Positions 1 through 6,634 of a stretch of DNA of 7,354 nucleotides are shown one piece after another; positions within the stretch are counted from its first letter, which is position 1; each line of letters begins with the position of its first letter. The DNA is taken from NCBI GenBank assembly GCA_027349615.1, contig DAIEML010000119.1, forward strand, positions 1 to 7,354, given 5' to 3'. The notes beneath the pieces are model-generated. The model saw nothing but the letters and a program-made list of their open reading frames with translations, had not been told where the DNA came from and did no database searches. The position numbers and the translations under genes are program-made. This stretch comes from Ignavibacteriales bacterium (GTDB taxonomy: Bacteria > Bacteroidota > Ignavibacteria > Ignavibacteriales > Ignavibacteriaceae).

Positions 1-946
1 AATATCCTCCAAGATCTTTTAATTTTTTTATTCCCTCCAAACCATCTTTTCCCATTCCAGTCATTATTATACCTAAAGTATATTTTCCGTAAACATCTAC
101 GACAGATTGAATCATAACATCAACTGAAGGTCGATGCAAAGTTGTTGAAGGTTCTTTAGAAATTTGAATCGAAATATTACTATTCATTTTTTTTGAAATC
201 GTCATATGTAATCCGCCAGGTGCAATGTAGACAACACCATTTCTAACTGTCTCACCATCTTCAGCTTCTTTAACTTCTAATTCACTTAATCCATTTAATC
301 TTTCTGCTAAAGATTTAGTAAACTTTGGCGGCATATGTTGTACAATAAAAATTGGTATTTGAATTTTTTTATTCAGCTTTGGAATTACTTTTTGCAGAGA
401 AAATGGCCCGCCTGTTGAAATACCTAATGCTATCGATTCATATCCCAGCTTAGGAAGAAATTGTGAAACTTCATGTTTAACCGGTTCAGTTGAAATTTTA
501 GAATTTAATCTCTGAATTCTTTTTAATCGGTCTTTTAAAGCTCTTTGTTTAACAATCTCTTTAATTTTATTAATAAGCTCTTCTTTTATCTTAATTATAT
601 TAACGTTGATATAAGAAAGCTCTTTCGGAATAAAATCGACAGCACCGTATTCCATAGCTTTTAAAGTAACTTCAGCGCCTTCAGTAGTCAAAGAACTAAG
701 CATTAAAACCGAAGTGGGACAATCTTTCATTATTTTTTTTAATGCAGTTAAGCCATCCATCTTCGGCATTTCAATATCCAAAGTAACAATATCTGGACGT
801 AAAGATTTTACAATATTATAACCTTCTTCACCATCTTTAGCTTGCCCAATAACTTTAATATCAGGATCACTTTCAAGCATGATCGATATTGATTTGCGCA
901 TAAAAGCAGAATCATCGATAACAACAGCTGATATTTTATTTCCCAA
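1..946 (-). CDS. cheB: CheB, chemotaxis protein-glutamate methylesterase/glutaminase (3' end cut by the window edge)
   Basis: Response-regulator methylesterase that removes methyl groups from (and deamidates) glutamyl sites on chemoreceptors, opposing CheR. I translated 315 codons before the left edge; the family is usually about 350 residues, so only the last 35 or so are missing. The N-terminal receiver (about 5-125) has acidic D11/D12, phosphoacceptor D57 (LDIEMPKMDG), S84/S85 and K108 (FIPK). A basic linker (about 126-165) leads to the CheB esterase domain with the full catalytic triad: S177 (ISTGGP), H204 (QHMPPKFT) and D301 (MTGMGKDG). The start is a TTG at 944-946, one base after the cheA stop. 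In this frame a stop lies just upstream and the only later start is ATG at residue 16, which would delete the D11/D12 pair, so TTG is by far the better choice. A weak AGAG lies 4 bases upstream. It is the last gene of the operon visible here. Confidence 0.95.
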   Translation of the reverse strand, partial: MGNKISAVVIDDSAFMRKSISIMLESDPDIKVIGQAKDGEEGYNIVKSLRPDIVTLDIEMPKMDGLTALKKIMKDCPTSVLMLSSLTTEGAEVTLKAMEYGAVDFIPKELSYINVNIIKIKEELINKIKEIVKQRALKDRLKRIQRLNSKISTEPVKHEVSQFLPKLGYESIALGISTGGPFSLQKVIPKLNKKIQIPIFIVQHMPPKFTKSLAERLNGLSELEVKEAEDGETVRNGVVYIAPGGLHMTISKKMNSNISIQISKEPSTTLHRPSVDVMIQSVVDVYGKYTLGIIMTGMGKDGLEGIKKLKDLGGY

Positions 947-947
947 T

Positions 948-2702
948 TTACTCTGAAATTTTATTTATTAATTCACTTATATCTAAAATCATTACAACAG
1001 TCCCATCGCCCATTATAGTCGATCCGGCTATTCCATGAATGTTTCCTAAATAGCTGCCCAAAGATTTTATGACGACTTCTTTCTGTCCGCACAATTCATC
1101 TACTTTAATTCCAAATCTTTTTTCAGCTAAGCCAACAATAACAACATATTGCCAATTTTTTTTCTCTTCATTTGATTTATTATAAAGAAGATTTTCAATT
1201 CCAACTAACGGTATTACGCTGTCCATTCTTCTTATTGCTTCGTGTCCATTTATTGTATTAATATCCTCAGCATGAACTCTTAAAGCTTCAATTACTGAAT
1301 TAAGCGGAATGACAACTGTTTCAGAATTTACTTTTACAATCATTCCAGGAATAATTGCAAGAGTCAGCGGAAGTTTAACAATAAATTTCGTCCCTTTGCC
1401 AACAACTGATTCAATATTAATTATTCCGCGAAGCTTTGAAACATTTGTTTTAACAACATCAAGTCCAACACCTCTTCCGGAAACATTTGTAACTTTTTCG
1501 GCTGTTGAAAATCCAGGCAAGAAAATTAAATTATATGCTTCCTGCTTAGATAATTCCTTTGCCTTCTCTCTTGTAATCAATCCTTTTGAAACAGCTTTAT
1601 CTTTTATAAATTCAGTATCAATACCTTTTCCATCATCTTCAATAGAAATTACAATTTGATTGCCTTCTTGTTCTGCTGATAAAATAATTGTTCCGGCAGA
1701 TTCTTTGCCATTTTGTTTTCTAATTTCCGGGGGTTCGATTCCATGGTCCACTGAATTACGAATTAAGTGAACCAATGGATCGTTAATTTCTTCAATTAAA
1801 GTTTTGTCTAATTCGGTGTCTTCGCCTTTTATAATTAAGTTAACTTCTTTTTGAGTTTCTCTGGCAAGATCGCGAACCAATCGCGGGTAGCGATTAAAAA
1901 CTTTTCCGATCTTCACCATTCTTGTTTTCATTACAACAAGTTGAAGTTCATTTGTCATTAAATCAATTTGCTTGGCTGCATCGGAAAGATCGCGGGAAAT
2001 TTTCGTGCCTTCATATTCAAGAGCAACTTCAGAATTCACCTGCGCTAATCGGTTACGGCCAAGAACAAGCTCAGAAGCAATATTTAATAGCTCATCCAGT
2101 CGCTCTACATCAACTCTAATTGTATTATCGCTTTTTTTATTAATAAGATTTTTTGTTACATCTTTTTCTTCAGGCTTTTTTTCTACAGCAACAGAAACAT
2201 TCTCATTCGAAATTTCTTTTTGTTTCTCAACTGCAATTTCAGAAACTACTTCTTCGATTGAATTATCATTCGAATTTTTATTTTCTAATTTATCAATTAA
2301 TTTATTCAGCATTTCTACTGTTTCATCAACAGAAACATTTTCACCCAATTCTGTTTCAATAGAAATTAAAAGCTCTTTTATTTTATCATAAGATGCTAAG
2401 ATCCCATCCATTAAATCAGTGTTAAGCAAAGCTTCGCCTTTACGAAGTTTATTTAAAATATCTTCACATCGGTGAGTTACTTTTGTCAGTTTATCAAGGC
2501 CAATAAAACCTGACGTTCCTTTGATTGTGTGAAACGAACGAAAAATTTCATTCAATAATTCTGCATCATCCGGGCGGTTCTCAAGTTCAATTAAATTATG
2601 ATCAAGCTTTTCAAGTATTTCTTTTGTCTCTACAATAAAGCTGTCAACGATCTCTTTCATTTCTGGATCGCTAAGCATTGAATATGTATTTTCGTTTTCC
2701 AT
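948..2702 (-). CDS. cheA: CheA, chemotaxis histidine autokinase (P2-less form)
   Basis: Cytoplasmic kinase that, in receptor-CheW arrays, autophosphorylates and passes phosphate to CheY and CheB. Visible domains: P1/HPt at about 10-115 with phospho-histidine H58 (FHTIKGTSGF); a charged low-complexity linker at about 141-193 rich in E, K, N and S; P3 dimerisation at about 194-260; P4 ATPase with N box (HLIRNSVDHG, N316), G1 (DDGKG, 356-360), the GFST lid motif (397-400) and G2 (GRGVG, 409-413); P5 CheW-like receptor-coupling domain at about 446-580. At 584 residues it is shorter than the roughly 650-residue E. coli CheA, and I see no folded P2 CheY/CheB-docking domain between P1 and P3. The ATG lies 2 bases after the cheZ stop, with only a weak AAAG before it, so translation is probably coupled to the upstream gene. 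All kinase residues look intact. Confidence 0.97.
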   Translation of the reverse strand: MENENTYSMLSDPEMKEIVDSFIVETKEILEKLDHNLIELENRPDDAELLNEIFRSFHTIKGTSGFIGLDKLTKVTHRCEDILNKLRKGEALLNTDLMDGILASYDKIKELLISIETELGENVSVDETVEMLNKLIDKLENKNSNDNSIEEVVSEIAVEKQKEISNENVSVAVEKKPEEKDVTKNLINKKSDNTIRVDVERLDELLNIASELVLGRNRLAQVNSEVALEYEGTKISRDLSDAAKQIDLMTNELQLVVMKTRMVKIGKVFNRYPRLVRDLARETQKEVNLIIKGEDTELDKTLIEEINDPLVHLIRNSVDHGIEPPEIRKQNGKESAGTIILSAEQEGNQIVISIEDDGKGIDTEFIKDKAVSKGLITREKAKELSKQEAYNLIFLPGFSTAEKVTNVSGRGVGLDVVKTNVSKLRGIINIESVVGKGTKFIVKLPLTLAIIPGMIVKVNSETVVIPLNSVIEALRVHAEDINTINGHEAIRRMDSVIPLVGIENLLYNKSNEEKKNWQYVVIVGLAEKRFGIKVDELCGQKEVVIKSLGSYLGNIHGIAGSTIMGDGTVVMILDISELINKISE

Positions 2703-2704
2703 CT

Positions 2705-3463
2705 TTATGAAAATAGTTTATCGATTTCGTCTTGTGTTGCTTTGCCATTAATATTATTTACTAAAATATCTGCGGCATCTTGTTTTTCAGATGACTTGGT
2801 ATAAATTGCATCCGGATCGAATGTTGAGCCTTCAGGAACATCAATTTTCATTTCGTTTAAATCTTTTATTTCTGTTTGATCTAAATGAATTATTAAAGAT
2901 GAAAGTCTTGTCCTTACTGATTCGATCAAATGGTTAACTGCGGCTAGCTGTTGTGAAGTAATATCTTGAACTTGCAAAGAAAGTGTAATGCTGTAAACTC
3001 CATTCTTAATTTTCTTAAATGTTTCCAGCATTTCCGGAACAACAGGATTATATTGATTTAATGATTCTAATTGGTTCATAAGTTCAGATGCTTCAGCGTT
3101 GGTCGAGAAAATTTCTTTCAACCGGTTCCAAATTTTTATTCTGTCTTCATCTTTTGATTGAAAATCTTTTACTGATTTTTCAATCCTATCCATGTCAATT
3201 GAAATAGAATCAATTATGTCTAGAATTTCTGTTGTTGCCAATTCAGTTGCGCTAGAAACGTTGCTAATTTGATCTTTTGCTTTTGGAATTTTACTTGTGC
3301 TGTCTGCAATTGAAGTATTTATATCTTCAAGAAGCGGAACAGTTTCTTTCATAAAATCTATCAAGCTTTGTATAATAGGGATTAATTTTTGCCCGTACCG
3401 GAAAACAATTTTTAAATCGTTTAGTCTTTCAAAAAGATCAGTCATTGTTGTCACTTGTTTCAT
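2705..3463 (-). CDS. cheZ: CheZ-family CheY-P phosphatase
   Basis: Predicted phosphatase that speeds dephosphorylation of CheY-P. The protein is 252 residues, mostly helical and soluble. Residues 159-187 match the CheZ signature helix: VQDITSQQ carries D167 and Q171, with the D-x3-Q spacing of E. coli D143 and Q147, where the Gln inserts into the CheY active site. The upstream helix at about 59-90 (IPKAKDQISNV, then ELATTEILDIID) follows the other arm of the CheZ hairpin. A poorly conserved linker (about 200-240) leads to a C-terminal TQDEIDKLFS resembling the CheY-binding tail of CheZ and the N-terminal CheY-binding peptide of FliM. Start: ATG at 3461-3463 with AAGGA at 3473-3477 nine bases upstream, overlapping the cheY stop. 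A second ATG at codon 7 has no better site. Position between cheY and cheA supports the call. The overall sequence is divergent, so the family assignment rests on the motifs and context. Confidence 0.85.
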   Translation of the reverse strand: MKQVTTMTDLFERLNDLKIVFRYGQKLIPIIQSLIDFMKETVPLLEDINTSIADSTSKIPKAKDQISNVSSATELATTEILDIIDSISIDMDRIEKSVKDFQSKDEDRIKIWNRLKEIFSTNAEASELMNQLESLNQYNPVVPEMLETFKKIKNGVYSITLSLQVQDITSQQLAAVNHLIESVRTRLSSLIIHLDQTEIKDLNEMKIDVPEGSTFDPDAIYTKSSEKQDAADILVNNINGKATQDEIDKLFS

Positions 3464-3472
3464 ATTGCTTAT

Positions 3473-3477
3473 TCCTT
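3473..3477 (-). promoter_or_regulatory. Ribosome binding site of the cheZ-like gene
   Basis: AAGGA on the minus strand, 9 bases before the ATG at 3461-3463 and overlapping the TAA stop of cheY. It supports the first ATG over the internal one at codon 7 and implies that translation of cheY and cheZ is closely linked. Confidence 0.6.
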
Positions 3478-3853
3478 AAGCTGCATTTAGTATTTGATCT
3501 ATTTTTTCTTTTAGAACTTGGGGAGTAAATGGTTTAACTATATAATTATTTACTCGAGCATTAAGTGCTTCAATTATATCTTCCTTCACTCCTCTTGTTG
3601 TTACCATTAAAATGGAAAGCTTGGATAATTTTGAATCTCCGCGAATAGTTTTAACTAATTCCAAACCGGAAACAGTGGGCATATTCCAATCAGTTATAAC
3701 GAAATTTATTGATTCATCGACCGATAATTTGTCCAAAGCTTCTCTTCCATCACCTGCTTCAACAAAATTATCATAGCCAAGATTTTTTAGTGAGTTTATA
3801 ACTATTCTCCGCATTGTAACGGAATCATCTACAACTAAAAATTTTAACGACAT
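3476..3853 (-). CDS. cheY: CheY, canonical single-domain chemotaxis response regulator
   Basis: Diffusible output regulator: phosphorylated by CheA, it binds the motor switch (FliM in flagellar systems). The whole 125-residue protein is one receiver domain. It follows E. coli CheY closely: D9/D10, phosphoacceptor D55 in the diagnostic TDWNMP motif, T85 (LMVTT), Y104 and K107 (NNYIVKPF), and the segment DDSVTMRRIV near the N terminus. The residue after the switch Thr pair is R87, where E. coli CheY has E89. R100 occupies the place of the Gly usual in GVNNYIVKPF. Start ATG at 3851-3853 has GAGGA at 3861-3865 seven bases upstream, overlapping the stop of the preceding receiver gene. It is followed after 12 bases by the cheZ-like gene, its likely phosphatase. 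This one, rather than its neighbour, is the probable motor-directed CheY. Confidence 0.95.
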   Translation of the reverse strand: MSLKFLVVDDSVTMRRIVINSLKNLGYDNFVEAGDGREALDKLSVDESINFVITDWNMPTVSGLELVKTIRGDSKLSKLSILMVTTRGVKEDIIEALNARVNNYIVKPFTPQVLKEKIDQILNAA

Positions 3854-3863
3854 TTTATCTTCC

Positions 3864-4229
3864 TCAGTTTAAATATTTTGAAACTTCATAAGCTATTCTT
3901 TTAGGATCGAATGGTTTTATTAAATATGAATTTGCACCATATTCCATTCCCTTCTGAACTTCCTCATTTCCGCCTAAAGATGAAAGAATAATAATTGGTA
4001 TTTCTTTTAGATCATCATTGCCGCGTATTGCTTTGATGAGCTCGAATCCATCGAGGTTAGGCATATTCAAATCAGTTATTACCAAATTCACTTTTTCTTT
4101 GGGTAATTTTTCAAGTGCTTCCATTCCATCTGAAACGGAAATAATTTTATAGCCTTTCATTGTTAAAGCAAATGAAACAAATTTTCTAATAGAAGGCGAA
4201 TCATCTGCAACAAGAATTACTTTATTCAT
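3864..4229 (-). CDS. Second CheY-like single-domain response regulator
   Basis: Stand-alone receiver of 121 residues with no output domain. It keeps all the phosphorylation residues: D9/D10 (ADDSPSIRKFV), phosphoacceptor D53 (TDLNMPNLDGFE), S83 in the switch position (IILSSLGG) and K105 (SYLIKPFD). It lacks the TDWNMP signature of its neighbour and has SSLGG rather than a Thr-based switch, so it is not a recent duplicate. Roles consistent with this architecture are a phosphate sink, a second output such as pilus or adhesion control, or a CheY directed at a different partner; the sequence does not decide. The ATG at 4227-4229 is preceded by AGGAG at 4242-4246, with a rather long 12-base spacing, and starts 9 bases after the cheR stop. 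Confidence 0.92.
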   Translation of the reverse strand: MNKVILVADDSPSIRKFVSFALTMKGYKIISVSDGMEALEKLPKEKVNLVITDLNMPNLDGFELIKAIRGNDDLKEIPIIILSSLGGNEEVQKGMEYGANSYLIKPFDPKRIAYEVSKYLN

Positions 4230-4238
4230 TTTCTTACT

Positions 4239-5135
4239 TTACTCCTTCTTGTAACCGACAGTTTTAGGAAAACTAACAACTGTAAAAGCTTTTGAAATCA
4301 TATGCAAAGTTTCTGCGTAACCGATAAAAAGGTAACCCGCATGATTTAGTGAATTATATAAATTAGATACAACTTTTATTTTAGATTTTGCATCGAAATA
4401 AATTAAAACGTTAGCACAAAAAATTATATCAAAGTTCATCATCATGCGCATGCTTGCGTCATCGTATAAATTCAAAATCTTAAACGAAACATATTTTTTA
4501 ATTTCCGGATTTACTTCAAATGCACTTCCATTTTGCTTAAAATATTTTTTCAAATAATATCCGGGCGTATTCCTAATTGAATATTCTCTGTAAATACCGG
4601 CTTTTGCAGTTTCAACTACTGCGTTGTTTATATCCGTGCCAATTACTTCAAATTCAATTCCCGGATATTTTGGTTTAATTAAATCAGAAATAATAATTGC
4701 AATAGAATAAGCTTCCTCGCCGGAGGAAGAAGCCGCGCTCCAGATTCTAATTTTATTATTTGATCTTCCTTTAGATGAAATTATTCCGGGAATAACATTC
4801 GTTACAAGAGCATCGAGCTGAGGTTGATTTCGAAAAAAGAAAGTTTCGTTAATTGTTATCGCTTCATATAAATATTTTAATTCTTCTTTATTACCGGAAT
4901 TAAATCTTAAAAAATCAAAATATTCATCATAAGATGTCATACCCAAAAAATTAATTCTTTTCATCAACCTGCTTTCAAGCAAGTATTTTTTATTATCTTG
5001 AAAGAATATGCCGCAGCTGTCATAAATAAATTTTCTAAAATTTTCAAAAGCAGAATTTGAAAGAACAAGATTAGTTAAACCTTTGCCCGGGAAAGGATTT
5101 ACCTGAGTTAGAACTGTATTGGGTAATTGAGTCAT
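4239..5135 (-). CDS. cheR: CheR, chemoreceptor glutamate methyltransferase
   Basis: S-adenosylmethionine-dependent enzyme that methylates receptor glutamates for adaptation. The protein has 298 residues: a non-conserved extension of about 25, the N-terminal helical CheR domain (about 28-88), TINETFFFRNQPQ (94-106, with the conserved FFR), and the methyltransferase domain with motif I IWSAASSSGEEAYS (131-144), GTDIN (166-170) for the SAM ribose, and FCANVLIYFD (239-248). Motif I differs from the common WSAACSTGEEPYS by small residues only. A241 stands where E. coli and many CheRs have Arg (CRNV). The beta-subdomain after GIYRE is a few residues shorter than in E. coli CheR, as in pentapeptide-independent enzymes. 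The start ATG overlaps the TGA of the upstream HEAT gene (ATGA at 5132-5135). I see no strong ribosome binding site, which suggests translational coupling. Confidence 0.95.
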   Translation of the reverse strand: MTQLPNTVLTQVNPFPGKGLTNLVLSNSAFENFRKFIYDSCGIFFQDNKKYLLESRLMKRINFLGMTSYDEYFDFLRFNSGNKEELKYLYEAITINETFFFRNQPQLDALVTNVIPGIISSKGRSNNKIRIWSAASSSGEEAYSIAIIISDLIKPKYPGIEFEVIGTDINNAVVETAKAGIYREYSIRNTPGYYLKKYFKQNGSAFEVNPEIKKYVSFKILNLYDDASMRMMMNFDIIFCANVLIYFDAKSKIKVVSNLYNSLNHAGYLFIGYAETLHMISKAFTVVSFPKTVGYKKE

Positions 5136-6544
5136 AAATTATTTTCGTGTTTCGTTTCAAATTGAAAATCCTGTTTTTGAGATAAAATATTTTTGGCTCT
5201 TTCACTTATCATCTCTTCAGGATCATTTGCCATCTTAGTCAATGCTGGTTCTATATGTGCTAATCTTACATTACTTAAAATTTCTAACAGCTTTAGTTTG
5301 TTCCAAATATTATCATCCTCAAGCATCTTATCCAGGAATAATACTGCTATATTTTCATCAATTGAAAACAAAAGTTCCGTTGCATATTTTCTAACTTCTT
5401 CATCTGGATCATCTAAACATTTTGAAATTGAATCTGCCAAATCTCTTTGAGAAAGATTTGGTAAAACATCTTTTATAATTGAAGGATAAATTTCAATTGT
5501 CTCTTTTGTAAGTTCTAAAAGATTTCTGATATTTCCGCTATTTTTATTTATTAAAACTGGAATTATTGACAATAAAACTAATGGCTTTTCAAATATTTTA
5601 TTTTTTATTATTTCATCAAGATCAGAATCTTCTCCGTAAACTTTTAAACAAGTAGAATAAATTTCTTCATCATCAAAAGCTGTAATTAAATATACCGCTG
5701 CTTTTCTGTATTTAGGTTCGGCTTGATAAATTGTTTGGAGCAGCGCTGCTTTTGTTCCTTCATCATAAGGAACATCAAAATTAAATTTCTCTTTTAACTC
5801 ATATATTGAATTGATTATCGGCCATATTATTGGACCTGAAGTTCTGCTTAACTCAGACAATAAGAAGAAAAATGATTCTTCATCGCCTATTAATCCTAAG
5901 CTTTCAATAATTGAAAATCTTATCAGATCATCTTCATCATTATATTTTAAGGTTATAAAATCCAAAGATTTTTTAGAGCCAATTTTGCCAAGTGATTCAA
6001 TTATTGTCGGTTTATAAAATTCATTTCTTTCATAAAATTGGAACATCGTTTCTAAAGCATCTTCATACTTTAAATATCCAAGCGCTTCTATACATGCTAA
6101 AATTACATTATCGTTATCATTTCCCTTCATTACTTTTAAAATAGGTGCTGCTGCTGCCTGATTGCCAATCAATCCAAGAATATCTATGATGAATTTTTTA
6201 TCATCATCATTTCCTGTATCGAGATAACTTAACATGGCATCAATAGCTTTGTCGCCTATCTTTAATAAAATTTCACCGGCTAAATTTCTGGTGGAGATAC
6301 TTTGTGAAGAAATATATTTTATCAATAACCTTGGAATTTGCTCGCTAGGATTTATCGAAAGCATGATATCAACAGAATTCCTAACACCTTTATCCTTGTC
6401 TTCAACAAGTGAGCAGATATATTCAAGTGTATCGCTTCCTAATGATTCATTCATCAAAGTTTCGATAGCCGAACATTTATCTGCAGGATTGTCCGATTTT
6501 AGAATATCCAGGACATTACCATGCAAACTTTCTATCATTGTCAT
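5132..6544 (-). CDS. HEAT-repeat protein, first gene of the chemotaxis operon
   Basis: A 470-residue soluble protein built of helical HEAT or PBS-lyase-like repeats; no signal peptide or membrane segment is visible. The clearest units have a period of about 30-32 residues and end in related turns: LLKIG (93-97), DILGLIG (121-127), EALGYL (153-158), ESLGKIG (183-189) and ESLGLIG (214-220). Further degenerate units follow, including DDPDEEVRKYATELL (378-392) and DPEEMISERAKNIL (441-454). The middle (about 230-370) keeps helical character with weaker repeat signal. No catalytic motif is recognisable; such folds usually act as protein-binding scaffolds. The protein is very acidic. Start ATG at 6542-6544 has AAAGG at 6553-6557 eight bases upstream, favouring it over the ATG at codon 3. 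Its stop overlaps the cheR start, so a role with CheR or receptors is an inference from context. I do not know a named family for it. Confidence 0.88.
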   Translation of the reverse strand: MTMIESLHGNVLDILKSDNPADKCSAIETLMNESLGSDTLEYICSLVEDKDKGVRNSVDIMLSINPSEQIPRLLIKYISSQSISTRNLAGEILLKIGDKAIDAMLSYLDTGNDDDKKFIIDILGLIGNQAAAAPILKVMKGNDNDNVILACIEALGYLKYEDALETMFQFYERNEFYKPTIIESLGKIGSKKSLDFITLKYNDEDDLIRFSIIESLGLIGDEESFFFLLSELSRTSGPIIWPIINSIYELKEKFNFDVPYDEGTKAALLQTIYQAEPKYRKAAVYLITAFDDEEIYSTCLKVYGEDSDLDEIIKNKIFEKPLVLLSIIPVLINKNSGNIRNLLELTKETIEIYPSIIKDVLPNLSQRDLADSISKCLDDPDEEVRKYATELLFSIDENIAVLFLDKMLEDDNIWNKLKLLEILSNVRLAHIEPALTKMANDPEEMISERAKNILSQKQDFQFETKHENNL

Positions 6545-6552
6545 ATGACTTG

Positions 6553-6557
6553 CCTTT
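6553..6557 (-). promoter_or_regulatory. Ribosome binding site of the HEAT-repeat gene
   Basis: AAAGG on the minus strand, 8 bases upstream of ATG 6542-6544. It decides for this start rather than the in-frame ATG two codons later, and it lies just downstream of the left arm of the inverted repeat at 6561-6634. Confidence 0.5.
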
Positions 6558-6560
6558 GGT

Positions 6561-6634
6561 TAATAAAGGAATTTATAATCTTGTATTCTTTAATGAACTT
6601 CGTTCTTTAATAATTATCGAAAATTCCTTTATTA
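6561..6634. repeat. Nested inverted repeat in the operon leader
   Basis: Perfect 14-base outer arms, TAATAAAGGAATTT at 6561-6574 and its exact reverse complement at 6621-6634, enclose 46 bases. Inside is a second, nearly concentric hairpin: TTAATGAAC (6590-6598), loop TTC, then GTTCTTTAA (6602-6610), pairing 8 of 9 positions. The structure sits 8-16 bases upstream of the HEAT-gene start codon. It could be a DNA operator, a structured 5' leader if transcription begins further upstream, or a small remnant element. There is no T-run to make it a typical terminator for the operon strand. The arms are AT-rich, but a perfect 14-base match at this position is unlikely to be accidental. Confidence 0.7.

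Noticed and set aside
1309..1659. Plus-strand open frame of 116 codons inside cheA
   Set aside because: Antisense to conserved ATPase and CheW-like domain sequence of cheA; low-complexity composition, no ribosome binding site, no recognisable family.
1972..2391. Plus-strand open frame of 139 codons inside cheA
   Set aside because: Lies opposite the P1/linker/P3 region; its Ser/Phe-rich composition is what the antisense of Glu/Lys-rich coding gives.
6234..6548. Plus-strand open frame of 104 codons opposite the HEAT gene start
   Set aside because: Antisense shadow of a well-formed repeat protein, without start signals or family features.
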